From Selenomonas sp. (GTDB taxonomy: Bacteria; Bacillota; Negativicutes; Selenomonadales; Selenomonadaceae): a stretch of 64,000 nucleotides of DNA. Location: positions 1 through 64,000 of the forward strand of contig NZ_JALFCU010000018.1 in NCBI RefSeq assembly GCF_022771645.1, written 5' to 3'. A program made the position numbers and the translations under genes. Below are positions 53,375-62,283 of this stretch, piece after piece (within the stretch, counting starts at the first letter, position 1; each line of letters begins with the position of its first letter). The notes beneath the pieces are model-generated. The model was not told where the DNA came from. It did no database searches and was given only the letters and a program-made list of their open reading frames with translations.

Positions 53375-54664
53375 ATGCGACGATTGCGTTGGTGGAACAG
53401 CGAGACGGGCGGCGCGGTGCGCGCGGGCCTCGTCACGGCGCTCTGCATGAGCGCGGGCCTCGTGCTCGTCGCGCAGGTCGCGGCGGAGGCCGGCGCGTAT
53501 GCTCTGGCCGTCTACGTCATCGCTGCCGCGCTTGCGGCGCTCGGCACGCTCGCGCTCGGGCGGCTCCGTCTTGCCGTCGCGCTCGGTCCCGACCTCATGA
53601 CGGCGGGATGGCTCATGGCGCTGCTCGTGATTTCGCACGGGCTGACGCTCGGGCAACTGTATGCGCTCGCCGCGGTCGTCGCGCTCTTCGTCTGCGCAGC
53701 AGCGTTCACGGGCGCGGCCGCGCGCATCGTGCAGGCGATCCCGCTGTGCATCCGTCAGGCGCTGCCGCTCGCGCTCGGCGCGATGATGGTGCTTTGGGGG
53801 CTCGAGCGCGGGCGGATGCTGCTCGCGTCGCCCGTACATCTCGTGATGCTCGGCGACTACGCCGATCCGCTCGCGTATTTCAGCTTGCTCGGCATCGTCC
53901 TCATTCTCGGCTTGCGTGCGCTCGGCGTGCGGCAGGCCGTCGGATGCGGCCTCGTCATCACGGCGGCGCTGTCGTTCGTCGAGGGCTTTTGGATCGTCCC
54001 GCCTGCGCCGTTTTATGCGCCGGAAGGGCTTGACCGTTCGATTGGCTTGTTCCTGCTCGCGGGCAAGGGCGATGCGAAGGCGTTTGCCACGATGGTGGCG
54101 GTCGCGCCGTGGCTGTTCCTCTTGATGATATTGAATTTCTGGGGAACATGGCAGGCACTTGGTTTTGACGGAGATGCACAACCGCGCAAACCGCTCCGCA
54201 TTGCGGCGCTCGCGAATCTCCTCGCGGCGCTCTGCGGCATGACGCCGATGACGGCGGCGCCGGAGTCGGCGCTCGCGGGCGGAGCGGGGCGCGCGCATCC
54301 GCACGCGTATGCCGCCGGCACAGCGGCAGGACTCCTGCTTCTGCTGTGCGCAGCGCCGCTCGCGAAAGAGCTCGCGTCGTTTCCCGCGATGCTCGTGCCG
54401 TGCATCGTCGTGGCGGGGCTGTTCCTGATCGCGCGCACGCAGCTCGCTTGGGCAGCCTTCGACCTCGCGGAGCGCACGGCGGCCGTCGCGCTCGTCGTGC
54501 TCGTGCCGCTGACGTATGACATGGCGCTCGGCTGCGGCGTGGCGACGGTCGCGTACGTGCTCCTCAAGGTGCTCGCGGACCGCGCGCAGGACGTCACGCG
54601 CACGATGCGCGGCCTTGCGGCGTTCACGGTGCTCATCGTGTTTTTCGATGCGTGGCTGTTTTAG
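53375..54664 (+). CDS. NCS2/AzgA-like nucleobase permease
   Basis: ATG 53375 follows GGAG at seven bases; a GTG at 53363 is an alternative. The 429-residue protein has about twelve hydrophobic segments. The layout AGLVTALCMSAGLVLVAQ, a Gly/Pro substrate region and GMTPMTAAPESALAGGAGRAH (compare GTSTTTSFVESAAGVAAGGRT of AzgA) points to the NCS2 xanthine-uracil or AzgA adenine-guanine permeases. Several motif residues differ from typical AzgA, such as Pro for Thr in the TTT stretch, so the substrate may not be a purine. Confidence 0.75.
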   Translation: MRRLRWWNSETGGAVRAGLVTALCMSAGLVLVAQVAAEAGAYALAVYVIAAALAALGTLALGRLRLAVALGPDLMTAGWLMALLVISHGLTLGQLYALAAVVALFVCAAAFTGAAARIVQAIPLCIRQALPLALGAMMVLWGLERGRMLLASPVHLVMLGDYADPLAYFSLLGIVLILGLRALGVRQAVGCGLVITAALSFVEGFWIVPPAPFYAPEGLDRSIGLFLLAGKGDAKAFATMVAVAPWLFLLMILNFWGTWQALGFDGDAQPRKPLRIAALANLLAALCGMTPMTAAPESALAGGAGRAHPHAYAAGTAAGLLLLLCAAPLAKELASFPAMLVPCIVVAGLFLIARTQLAWAAFDLAERTAAVALVVLVPLTYDMALGCGVATVAYVLLKVLADRAQDVTRTMRGLAAFTVLIVFFDAWLF

Positions 54665-54715
54665 CAGATGATGTTATTTTATGGATATGGACGTTTCAGA
54701 AGGGAGCATTCGCTC

Positions 54716-55558
54716 ATGCATGCATGGGGAAAATCAATCGGTTCATTCGTTTTTGCCGGCGCGCTCGCCGGCGTCGTCGCGTTTTCGCTGCCGGCAAGCG
54801 TGCAGGCGCATCGCCTGACGCAGCCGCAGACGGAGAAGAACGTGACGCTGCCGGGCACGCGCGAGGTGCAGCAGCCGTCCGGCGTGCGCCGTCCGGTGCG
54901 CCCGACGTCCGAGGGCACGACGCGCGTCGTGCCGCGCGACGACGCGTCGAAAGGCTCGCTCCAGGACCGCATCCAGGCAATCCTGCATCCTGTGGAAGAA
55001 CCGGCAGACCCCGTGCAGCCGCAGTTCCAGGTGCCGAAGACCGTCTCGGCCTACGATGACGCGATCCTCGGCACGCCGCTCGCGACGGAGGAACAGTGCG
55101 TGAAGTACCTGCTCGCGTACAATCCTGCGCCGGACATCTCGTGCACGCCGCAGCAGCTCGTCGCGTTCTACTATCAGGAAGGCGCGCGCGAGGGCATCCG
55201 TCCGGATGTCGCGTTCGCGCAGGCGCTGAAGGAGACGGGCTTTTTCCGCTATGGCGGCGACGTCGTGCCGGCGCAGAACAATTACTGCGGCCTCGGCACG
55301 ACGGGCGGCGGCGTGCGCGGCGCCTACTTTGCGACGCCGCAGCTCGGCGTGCGCGCCCACATCCAGCATCTCCTCGCCTACGCGTCGACGCGCGAGCCGC
55401 AGGAGGCCGTCGTCGACCCACGCTACCAGCTCGTGCGCGGCACATATGGAGACACGACGCTCGGCGCCTGGGAAGACCTCAACGGCCGCTGGGCCGTGCC
55501 GGGCAACTCGTACGGCCAGAGCATCCTCTCGATGTTCCGCGCGATCCTCAGTGAATAA
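54716..55558 (+). CDS. exported glucosaminidase-domain protein
   Basis: ATG 54716 follows AAGGGAG. The 280-residue protein has a signal peptide ending near VQA-HR (about residue 31), a low-complexity Pro/Thr/Arg linker (about 35-100) and a C-terminal glucosaminidase domain (about 140-280). That domain shows FYYQEGAREGIRPDVAFAQA, LKETGFFRYGGDVVPAQNNY with the probable catalytic Glu, and GLGTTGG. It probably cuts peptidoglycan glycan strands during growth or division. No SLH or LysM anchor is present, so it may be soluble in the periplasm. Confidence 0.85.
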   Translation: MHAWGKSIGSFVFAGALAGVVAFSLPASVQAHRLTQPQTEKNVTLPGTREVQQPSGVRRPVRPTSEGTTRVVPRDDASKGSLQDRIQAILHPVEEPADPVQPQFQVPKTVSAYDDAILGTPLATEEQCVKYLLAYNPAPDISCTPQQLVAFYYQEGAREGIRPDVAFAQALKETGFFRYGGDVVPAQNNYCGLGTTGGGVRGAYFATPQLGVRAHIQHLLAYASTREPQEAVVDPRYQLVRGTYGDTTLGAWEDLNGRWAVPGNSYGQSILSMFRAILSE

Positions 55559-55594
55559 CAACGTTTCCGATACAGAAAGGATGACCACCCTTCC

Positions 55595-57223
55595 ATGATT
55601 ACCACGAACAACCTGAGCCTCCAGTTCGGCAAGCGCGTCCTCTACAAAGACGTCAACCTGAAGTTCACGCCGGGCAACTGCTATGGCATCATCGGCGCGA
55701 ACGGCGCCGGCAAGTCGACGTTCTTGAAGCTGCTCTCCGGCGAGCTCGAGCCGACGGGCGGCACGGTCGAGGTGACGCCGGGCGAACGCCTCGCGGTCCT
55801 GAAGCAGGATCACTATGCCTACGACCAGTATCAGGTGCTGCGCACGGTCATGATGGGCCATCCGCGCCTCGTCGAGATCATGGATGAAAAGGACGCTCTT
55901 TATGCGAAACCGGACTTTTCCGAAGCGGACGGCATGAAGGCGTCGGAGCTCGAGGCGGAGTTCGCGGAGCTCAATGGCTGGGACGCAGAATCCGACGCGG
56001 CGAAGCTCCTCAACGGCCTCGGCATCCCAGACGACAAGCACACGATGATGATGTCGGATCTCACGGTGAAGGAAAAAGTCCGCGTCCTCCTCGCGCAGGC
56101 GCTGTTCGGCAATCCCGACATCCTGCTCCTCGACGAGCCGACGAACCATCTCGACGTCGTCTCCATCAACTGGCTCGAAGATTTCCTCGCCGACTTCCCG
56201 AATACGGTCATCGTCGTCTCGCATGACCGCCATTTCCTCAACCAGGTCTGCACGTATATCTGCGATGTCGACTTTGGCGAGATCCGCCTATACGCCGGCA
56301 ACTACGATTTCTGGTACCAGTCGAGCCAGCTTGCCCTGCAGCTGCAGAAAGAGCAGAACAAGAAGGCAGAGGAAAAGATCAAGGAACTCCAGAACTTCAT
56401 CGCGCGCTTCGCCGCGAACGCCGCGAAGTCGAAGCAGGCGACGAGCCGCAAGAAGCTCCTCGACAAGATCAAGGTCGAGGACATCAAGCCGTCGTCGCGC
56501 CGCTATCCGTACATCGCGTTCACGCCCGACCGCGAGGCTGGCGACCAGCTGCTGACGGTCGACGGCATCAGCAAGAACGTCGACGGCGAGCAGGTGCTCA
56601 AGAACGTCAGCTTCACGCTGAAGAAAGGCGACAAGGTCGCGTTCGTCGGCCCGAACACGCTCGGCAAGACGATGCTGTTCAAGATCCTTATGGGCGAGGA
56701 AGAAGCGGACAGCGGCTCGTTCAAATGGGGCGTCACGACATCGCAGGCCTATCTGCCGTCGGACAACGCCGCGTATTTTGACGACGTCGACCTCAACCTC
56801 GTCGACTGGCTGCGCCAGTATTCGAAAGACCCGGACGAGACGTTCGTGCGCGGATTCCTCGGGCGCATGTTGTTCACGGGCGAGGAAAGCCAGAAAAAGG
56901 CGAAGGTCCTCTCGGGCGGCGAGCGCGTGCGCTGCATGCTGTCGCGTATGATGCTGTCGGGCGCGAACGTGCTGCTCCTCGACGAGCCGACGAACCACCT
57001 CGACCTCGAATCCATCACGGCGCTGAACAACGGCCTCATCGCGTTCCCTGGCACGGCGCTCTTCGCGTCGCACGACCATCAGTTCGTGCAGACGATCGCG
57101 AACCGCATCATCGACATCACGCCGGACGGCGTCGTCGACCGCGTGACAACGTACGACGAATTCCTCGCGAACGAGACCGTGCAGCAGCAGATCGCCGCGA
57201 AGTATAAAGGCTCGGAGGAATAA
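55595..57223 (+). CDS. ABC-F family ATPase (YbiT-like)
   Basis: The 542-residue protein has two ATPase domains and no membrane part. Domain 1 has GANGAGKST, an unusual signature SDLTVKEKVRVLLAQAL, and LLLDEPTNHLD. The inter-domain linker is charged and helical (about 235-300). Domain 2 has Walker A GPNTLGKTM, LSGGERVRCMLSRMML and a second DEPTNHLD. The non-canonical signature in the first domain and altered Walker A in the second are known for the YbiT branch. Such proteins act at the ribosome as translation factors. ATG 55595 follows GAAAGGATG. Not a transporter. Confidence 0.9.
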   Translation: MITTNNLSLQFGKRVLYKDVNLKFTPGNCYGIIGANGAGKSTFLKLLSGELEPTGGTVEVTPGERLAVLKQDHYAYDQYQVLRTVMMGHPRLVEIMDEKDALYAKPDFSEADGMKASELEAEFAELNGWDAESDAAKLLNGLGIPDDKHTMMMSDLTVKEKVRVLLAQALFGNPDILLLDEPTNHLDVVSINWLEDFLADFPNTVIVVSHDRHFLNQVCTYICDVDFGEIRLYAGNYDFWYQSSQLALQLQKEQNKKAEEKIKELQNFIARFAANAAKSKQATSRKKLLDKIKVEDIKPSSRRYPYIAFTPDREAGDQLLTVDGISKNVDGEQVLKNVSFTLKKGDKVAFVGPNTLGKTMLFKILMGEEEADSGSFKWGVTTSQAYLPSDNAAYFDDVDLNLVDWLRQYSKDPDETFVRGFLGRMLFTGEESQKKAKVLSGGERVRCMLSRMMLSGANVLLLDEPTNHLDLESITALNNGLIAFPGTALFASHDHQFVQTIANRIIDITPDGVVDRVTTYDEFLANETVQQQIAAKYKGSEE

Positions 57224-57263
57224 ATAAGCCGCCAGTACCGTTTTTCATCAAAGGACGTCCAGC

Positions 57264-58877
57264 ATGCTCAAAAAATTCTACTCCAGCTTGAAGCACGAAC
57301 AACGAAAAGAAGTCGTCTCGGCCGTCCGCCTGCGCGAAATGGTGGACGTGCTGCGGAAATACGATGTCGTGCGCGGCCTTTCGCCGGAGAAGCTGCGCCA
57401 CATTCTCGAAGACCTCGGCCCGACGTTCGTGAAGCTCGGGCAAGTCATGAGCATGCGCCCGGATTTTTTGCCGCAGGAATACTGCGACGAGCTCATCAAG
57501 CTCCAGAGCGAGGCGAAGCCACTGCCGTTCGACACGATCATCGAGACGATCGAGCAGGAGTACAGCCGCAAGTGGGACAAGGTCTTTGCGTCCATCGACG
57601 AGACCGTGCTCGGCTCGGCCTCCATCGCGCAGGTGCACAGCGCCGTGCTCGTCTCGGGCGAGCGCGTCGTCGTGAAAGTACAGCGCCCCGGCATTTACAA
57701 GATCATGGCGCGCGACATGGTGCTGCTGAAGCGCGCGGCGCGCCTCGTCAAGGTCGTCAGCCACTCGCAGGACGTCATCGACTTCGACATGGTGCTCGAC
57801 GAGATGTGGTCCATCGCGAAGCAGGAGATGGATTTCCTCATCGAGGCCGACCACATCGAAGAGTTCGCGCACCTCAATCACGATGACATGTTCGTCTCGT
57901 GCCCGCACGTCTATCGCGAGCTCACGACGCAGCACATCCTCGTCATGGAGTACATCGACGGCGTGCCGATTGACGATTTCCAAGGCCTCTCGGCGCATGG
58001 CGTCGACGTGACCGTGCTCGGGCGGCGGCTCGGCGAGAATTACGTCAAGCAGATCATCGAGGATGGCTTTTTCCATGCCGACCCGCATCCCGGCAACATC
58101 TGGGTGCGCGGCGGCCGCATCGTCTGGCTCGACCTCGGCATGATGGGGCGCCTGTCGAACCGCGACCGCACGGCGATCCGCAAGGCCGTCATGGCGCTCG
58201 CGAACCACGATACGTTCGAGATGAAGACGGCCGTGCTTGCGCTCGGCGTGCCGCGCGGCCACATCAACCACACGGCGCTCTATCAGGACATCGACGCGCT
58301 CATGGCGCAGTACAGCTCGCTCGATTTCCGCGAACTGAAGATGGGGCTCTTGACGCGGCAGATCATGAACATCCTGCGCGTCCACCACATCGCGTGCCCG
58401 CAAGGCCTGTCCATGTTCGCGCGCGGCGTGCTGACCATCGAGGGCGTCATGCGCCTCGTTTGTCCGAAGGTCAGCTTCGTCGAAATCTTCGCGAAGAGCC
58501 TGCAGCTGAGCTTCAAGAAAAATTTCAACTGGCGCGAAGAACTCCTCAAGGCGCGGCGCGAAGGCTATCTCATCATGCACAAATCGCTGCAGCTGCCGGA
58601 ACAGATTTCCGACATTCTGAAGATGACGATGAGCGGCCAGACGAAAGTGAACCTCGACGTCACGGGCTCGGAAGAGCCGCTCCGGCGCATCGACAAGATG
58701 GTGAACCGCGTCATCGTCGCCGTTCTGACGGCGGCGCTCCTGCTCGGCTCGAGCACGATCTGCACGACGAACATGACGCCGAAGATCCTCGAGATCCCGA
58801 TCCTCGGCGCGTTCGGCTACCTCATCGCGTTTTTTTTGAGCATCCGTCTGATCTGGGACATTCATAAAGGAAGATAA
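57264..58877 (+). CDS. UbiB/AarF-type atypical kinase (ABC1 family)
   Basis: The 537-residue protein starts at ATG 57264 after AAAGGACG. It shows LGPTFVKLGQVMSMRPDFLP, the family KxGQ motif, then LGSASIAQVHSAVL (Ala-rich loop instead of a glycine loop), VVKVQRPGI with the lysine, EMDFLIEADHIEEFA, DGFFHADPHPGNIWV and WLDLGMMGRL. Two hydrophobic segments at the C-terminus (about 485-535) anchor it. UbiB proteins support quinone biosynthesis or lipid homeostasis. Here menaquinone or lipid transport is a possible target. The chorismate mutase follows by 26 bases. Confidence 0.92.
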   Translation: MLKKFYSSLKHEQRKEVVSAVRLREMVDVLRKYDVVRGLSPEKLRHILEDLGPTFVKLGQVMSMRPDFLPQEYCDELIKLQSEAKPLPFDTIIETIEQEYSRKWDKVFASIDETVLGSASIAQVHSAVLVSGERVVVKVQRPGIYKIMARDMVLLKRAARLVKVVSHSQDVIDFDMVLDEMWSIAKQEMDFLIEADHIEEFAHLNHDDMFVSCPHVYRELTTQHILVMEYIDGVPIDDFQGLSAHGVDVTVLGRRLGENYVKQIIEDGFFHADPHPGNIWVRGGRIVWLDLGMMGRLSNRDRTAIRKAVMALANHDTFEMKTAVLALGVPRGHINHTALYQDIDALMAQYSSLDFRELKMGLLTRQIMNILRVHHIACPQGLSMFARGVLTIEGVMRLVCPKVSFVEIFAKSLQLSFKKNFNWREELLKARREGYLIMHKSLQLPEQISDILKMTMSGQTKVNLDVTGSEEPLRRIDKMVNRVIVAVLTAALLLGSSTICTTNMTPKILEIPILGAFGYLIAFFLSIRLIWDIHKGR

Positions 58878-58903
58878 TCGTTTTGTGCAAGGGAGGAATC
58901 GCC

Positions 58904-59263
58904 ATGAGGGGCATCCGTGGGGCAATCACGGTGACGGAGGATACGAAAGAAGCGATCTGGCAGGCGGCGGCCGAGATGGTGCAGGCCGCCATCGAGCGGA
59001 ACGGCGTGCAGCCGGAGGACATCGGCGCGGCCATCTTCAGCCAGACGGAAGACCTCACGAGCGCGTTCCCGTCCGCGGGGGTGCGGCGGCTCGTGCCGGG
59101 CTTTGACCTCGTGCCGCTCTTTGACGCGCGCCAGCTCGCCATCGAAGGCAGCCTCGCGCATTGCATCCGCGTGCTCCTGCTCGTCGACACGGACAAACCG
59201 CAGCGCGACATCCACCACATCTACCTCGGCGGCGCGCGGTCGCTGCGGCCGGATATCTGCTGA
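58904..59263 (+). CDS. aroH: monofunctional chorismate mutase, AroH type
   Basis: ATG 58904 follows GGGAGG. The 119-residue protein matches the Bacillus AroH fold: MRGIRGAITVTEDTKEAIWQ with the N-terminal Arg, IFSQTEDLTSAFPSAGVR and a C-terminal segment LAHCIRVLLLVDTDKP with the catalytic Arg, then HHIYLGGARSLRPD. It converts chorismate to prephenate for Phe and Tyr synthesis as a trimer. Length is the usual 120-127. Its place after a UbiB-like gene has no obvious functional link. Confidence 0.95.
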   Translation: MRGIRGAITVTEDTKEAIWQAAAEMVQAAIERNGVQPEDIGAAIFSQTEDLTSAFPSAGVRRLVPGFDLVPLFDARQLAIEGSLAHCIRVLLLVDTDKPQRDIHHIYLGGARSLRPDIC

Positions 59264-59286
59264 GCAGAGGAGGCCCCTGACATATT

Positions 59287-59332
59287 ACGCACGATTTTTT
59301 CTCGTTCGGGGAAAATCGTGCGTTTCTTTTTT
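59287..59332 (+). terminator. rho-independent terminator
   Basis: ACGCACGATTTT and AAAATCGTGCGT (12 bp, perfect) followed by TTCTTTTTT. Confidence 0.94.
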
Positions 59333-59365
59333 GCCTGCGATTTGATACGATGAAAGGACAAAGGA

Positions 59366-61286
59366 ATGGCGAAAGGGGCGAGTGCTTTGAAACTGATCCG
59401 GCGACAGATTGCTGCCATCCAATGCATTTACGAGCATCCGCAATGGGGGCTGAAAGATGTCAGCGCCCATCTTGGCGTGGCGGCGCAGACGGTGAAGAGT
59501 GACGTGCTGCAGATTGCGCCGCTCATGGAAAAGCATCATGTCCGCATCGATTGGCTGCCCGGCGGGCAGATGCGCCTGCTCGGTCAGGAAAACATGAACT
59601 ACATGCTGAAAGCGTTCCGGACGATGCAGGAGTTCTCACTCGAAAAGCAGGCGTTGCTGCTGTTGCTCCTGCAAGAAGATTTCATCGTCTTGCAGGACAT
59701 GGCGGACACGCTGTTCGTCAGCAAGTCGCTCATGGAGAAGGTCATGGGCGCGGCGCTCAAGAAGTACGAGGAAGAGCTCGAGTCCGTGCGCCATCACGGC
59801 ATCCGCGTCGTGACGACGCAGATGGAACGGCGCAACCATTTCGTCGAGATCATCATGCCGTACGTTCATGGCGTGGATTTCGCGAAGGAAATCCATGTGT
59901 TCCACACGAATCATTTCCCGCTCCTCAATTACATCAACAAGCAGGACGTCGACCGCGCCATCGAGTCCGTCCGCGTCATCCGCTCTGCCGAGCACTTCAG
60001 CTTCACGGACGAATCCATCACGCAGCTGTTTCTCCAGATGCTCTACATCCAGTACGTTCACCGCGCGTGGGCGTTCGTCCCGCCGGACACGTTCACGGCG
60101 GGCATCGTGGAAGGAACAGCAGTATCTCGCCGTCGCGCAAGAGGTCTGCAATTGCCTCGCCGTGCCGCAGGAGGAAGTGCGGTATTTCGGCTATCTGTTC
60201 CTGATCCTCAGGAAACAGGCGATGTCGGACACCGACTACTACCTTGCGGCCATGCACGACACGATGGTGGAAATCCTCGATGTCATCCGCGAGCGCATGG
60301 CAGTGGATTTTCGCGGGGACGACGTGCTGCTGCGCGGCCTCTCCGTGCACATCTACACGACCGTCGTTCGGAAGAACCACTTGCGCACGGCATTCTGGGA
60401 AAACGACGGGCAGGGCATCCGTCAGTCGTATCCCATCGGCCTCGAGATGGCCATTGTCGCGGCGCAGGTCCTCGGACGCCGCTATGACTACGCGGTCTCC
60501 AACGAGGAAATCTTGTATCTCACGCTGCATTTCCAGGCGGCGATCGAGCGCATGCAGAACATCGGTCAGACGCTCCGCATCCTCGTCGTCTGTCACTACG
60601 GCATGGCGGCGGCCAGTCTCATCGCGGCGCGCCTCGAACGCAGCGCGGGCGTCCGCGTCGTCGGCAGCATGTCGATGCAATCGTTCCGCGAGCTCGCACA
60701 CGTCGACGCCGACCTCGTCGTCAGCACGGAGAACATCGAGGCGGGCGACGGGGTGCCTCCCATCATCTACGTCACGCCGATGCTGCCGGACCGCGAGCTC
60801 CAGCAGATCCGCCAATTTGCGGAGACGCATTGCATGGAGAGCATCCTCATGCTCTATATCATGCAGGCGCACATCATCGACATCGAGGGGGCGGAGGACG
60901 CGCGCGCAGTATTGCGGCGGGCTGCAGATGTGCTCGAGCAGGAGGGCTGCGTCACGCCGGCTTATTTTGACAGCCTCGTCGAGCGGGAGCAGCTGTCATC
61001 GACCGACCTCGACAACATCGCCGTGCCGCATGGCAACCCCGATTTCGTCCAGCGGACACAGCTGCTCATCCTGCGGCTCAAGACGCCCGTGCATTGGCGG
61101 CTGTCCGACGTGCAGACCGTCTTCGTCTTTGCCGTGAGCCGCGCGGACTTCCAGAAACGCTTCCGCCTCATTTCGAGCTTTTACAAACGCCTTTCGCATC
61201 CGGACGTCCGCGAGGGGCTGCGGAAAAACAGCGGCCTCGATGAAAAAGAGTTCCGGCTGGCCTTCCTGCACATGGTCGGAGCATGA
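59366..61286 (+). pseudogene. PRD-type PTS-regulated transcriptional activator, frameshifted
   Basis: Two overlapping frames join to a BglG/MtlR-type activator of about 640 residues. The first has helix-turn-helix (about 8-60, DVSAHLGVAAQTVKSDVLQI) and the first PRD with HFSFTDESI. The second has the remaining PRD (KQAMSDTDYYLAAMHDTMVE), a PTS IIB-like domain (LRILVVCHYGMAAASLIAAR) and a IIA-like domain with DNIAVPHGNPDF. The frame breaks at 60108-60114 (GTGGAAGGAACAG), which needs a one-base loss or a two-base gain. Apart from this the protein is complete. Intact, it would activate the fructose-type PTS genes that follow; the break may be real or an error. Confidence 0.85.
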
Positions 61287-61291
61287 CAACC

Positions 61292-61329
61292 GGCACGCGC
61301 TTTCCCTGAAGGGAGCGCGTGCCTTTTTT
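61292..61329 (+). terminator. rho-independent terminator
   Basis: GGCACGCGCT and AGCGCGTGCC with a 12-nt loop followed by six T. Confidence 0.94.
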
Positions 61330-61386
61330 GTGCGTATTCCGGGCGGAAACAACACGTTTTCTTCGAGACTGGAAAATTTGATGAGT

Positions 61387-61414
61387 TTTATATCGCGTTC
61401 GGTTCTGCTATGAT
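61387..61414 (+). promoter_or_regulatory. predicted promoter of the PTS operon
   Basis: TTTATA (61387-61392), 16-nt spacer, TATGAT (61409-61414), about 30 nt before IIA. The -35 box is weak, as expected for an activator-dependent promoter. Confidence 0.5.
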
Positions 61415-61444
61415 GATGTCAGAACGAAGAAAGGAGGAAACAAG

Positions 61445-61915
61445 ATGATACGAGAATCGCTCATTCGCGTGAAGCAAGACTGGAAGAGCAAGGACGAGAT
61501 CATCCGCGCGATCGTCACGGCGGCCGAGGCTGACGGGCTGCTCACGAGCGCAGGCGCATTTGCCGAGGCGGTCTACCGCAGGGAAGAGGAAATCTCGACG
61601 AGCATCGGCTACGGCATCGCCATCCCGCACGGCAAGACGGACGCCGTCAAGGAAGCGTTCATCGCCTTCGTCAGCCTGAAGGAACCCATCCGATGGGATG
61701 CAGAGGGCACGGACGATGTCGAAGCGGTATTTCTCATCGGCGTGCCGAAGACGAACACGGAAATGCTCCACCTCAAAGCCATCGCGGCCATCAGCAAGAA
61801 ATTGATGAGCGAAACCTTCCGCAAACGGCTCTATGCTTGCACGGAGAATCACGAAGCGTTCGCGATGCTCGACGAGATCGACAGGAGCATCGCAGCGGAC
61901 AGCACCATTCATTGA
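61445..61915 (+). CDS. PTS fructose-type EIIA component
   Basis: ATG 61445 follows AAAGGAGG. The 156-residue protein is an EIIA of the fructose-mannitol family with the phosphoryl-carrying His62 in GIAIPHGKTDAVKEA, preceded by VYRREEEISTSIGYG. HPr passes phosphate to this His, and from it to the IIB Cys encoded next. Complete length. It is the first of three PTS genes with short gaps (34 and 13 bases). Confidence 0.95.
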   Translation: MIRESLIRVKQDWKSKDEIIRAIVTAAEADGLLTSAGAFAEAVYRREEEISTSIGYGIAIPHGKTDAVKEAFIAFVSLKEPIRWDAEGTDDVEAVFLIGVPKTNTEMLHLKAIAAISKKLMSETFRKRLYACTENHEAFAMLDEIDRSIAADSTIH

Positions 61916-61949
61916 ATCCACACGGCAGAACCATCAGGGGGAATTTGAC

Positions 61950-62270
61950 ATGAAAATCGTAGGAGTTGCAGCGTGCATCACGGGCGTCGCACACACATAC
62001 ATGGCACAGGAAGCCATCGAGCAGGAATGCAAGAAGCGCGGCTATGAGTGCAAAGTCGAGACGCAGGGCGGCATGGGCATCGATAACGAGCTCGAGCAGG
62101 ACGAGATCGATGCAGCGGACGTCGTCATCCTCGCCGTCGCCATCGGCATCGAGGGAGAAGACCGCTTCGAGGAAAAGCAGGACGCGGGTCGCGTGCTGAC
62201 GCTGAATCCCGCCGAGGTCATCCGCGATCCGGCCGGCGTCGTCGACCGCGCCGTCGCGCTCGCCAAGTAA
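61950..62270 (+). CDS. PTS fructose-type EIIB component
   Basis: ATG 61950 follows CAGGGGGAA. The 106-residue protein starts MKIVGVAACITGVAHTYMAQ, with the phosphorylated Cys9 in the Fru-IIB P-loop, and ends in the family's (V/I)DRAVA-like segment. It accepts phosphate from IIA and donates it to the sugar in the IIC channel. Length is usual for a separate Fru IIB domain. In many fructose systems IIB and IIC are fused; here they are separate. Confidence 0.95.
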   Translation: MKIVGVAACITGVAHTYMAQEAIEQECKKRGYECKVETQGGMGIDNELEQDEIDAADVVILAVAIGIEGEDRFEEKQDAGRVLTLNPAEVIRDPAGVVDRAVALAK

Positions 62271-62283
62271 GGAGGAGGCCAAG

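Noticed and set aside
55595..57223. ABC transporter ATPase for a drug or peptide exporter
   Set aside because: Two DEPTNHLD domains without membrane part and a YbiT-type altered signature mark it as ABC-F, not a transporter.
61292..61440. Sigma-54 promoter before the PTS operon
   Set aside because: A GGCAC-like string is present but belongs to the terminator stem, and no TGC element follows at the right spacing; a sigma-A-like pair fits better.
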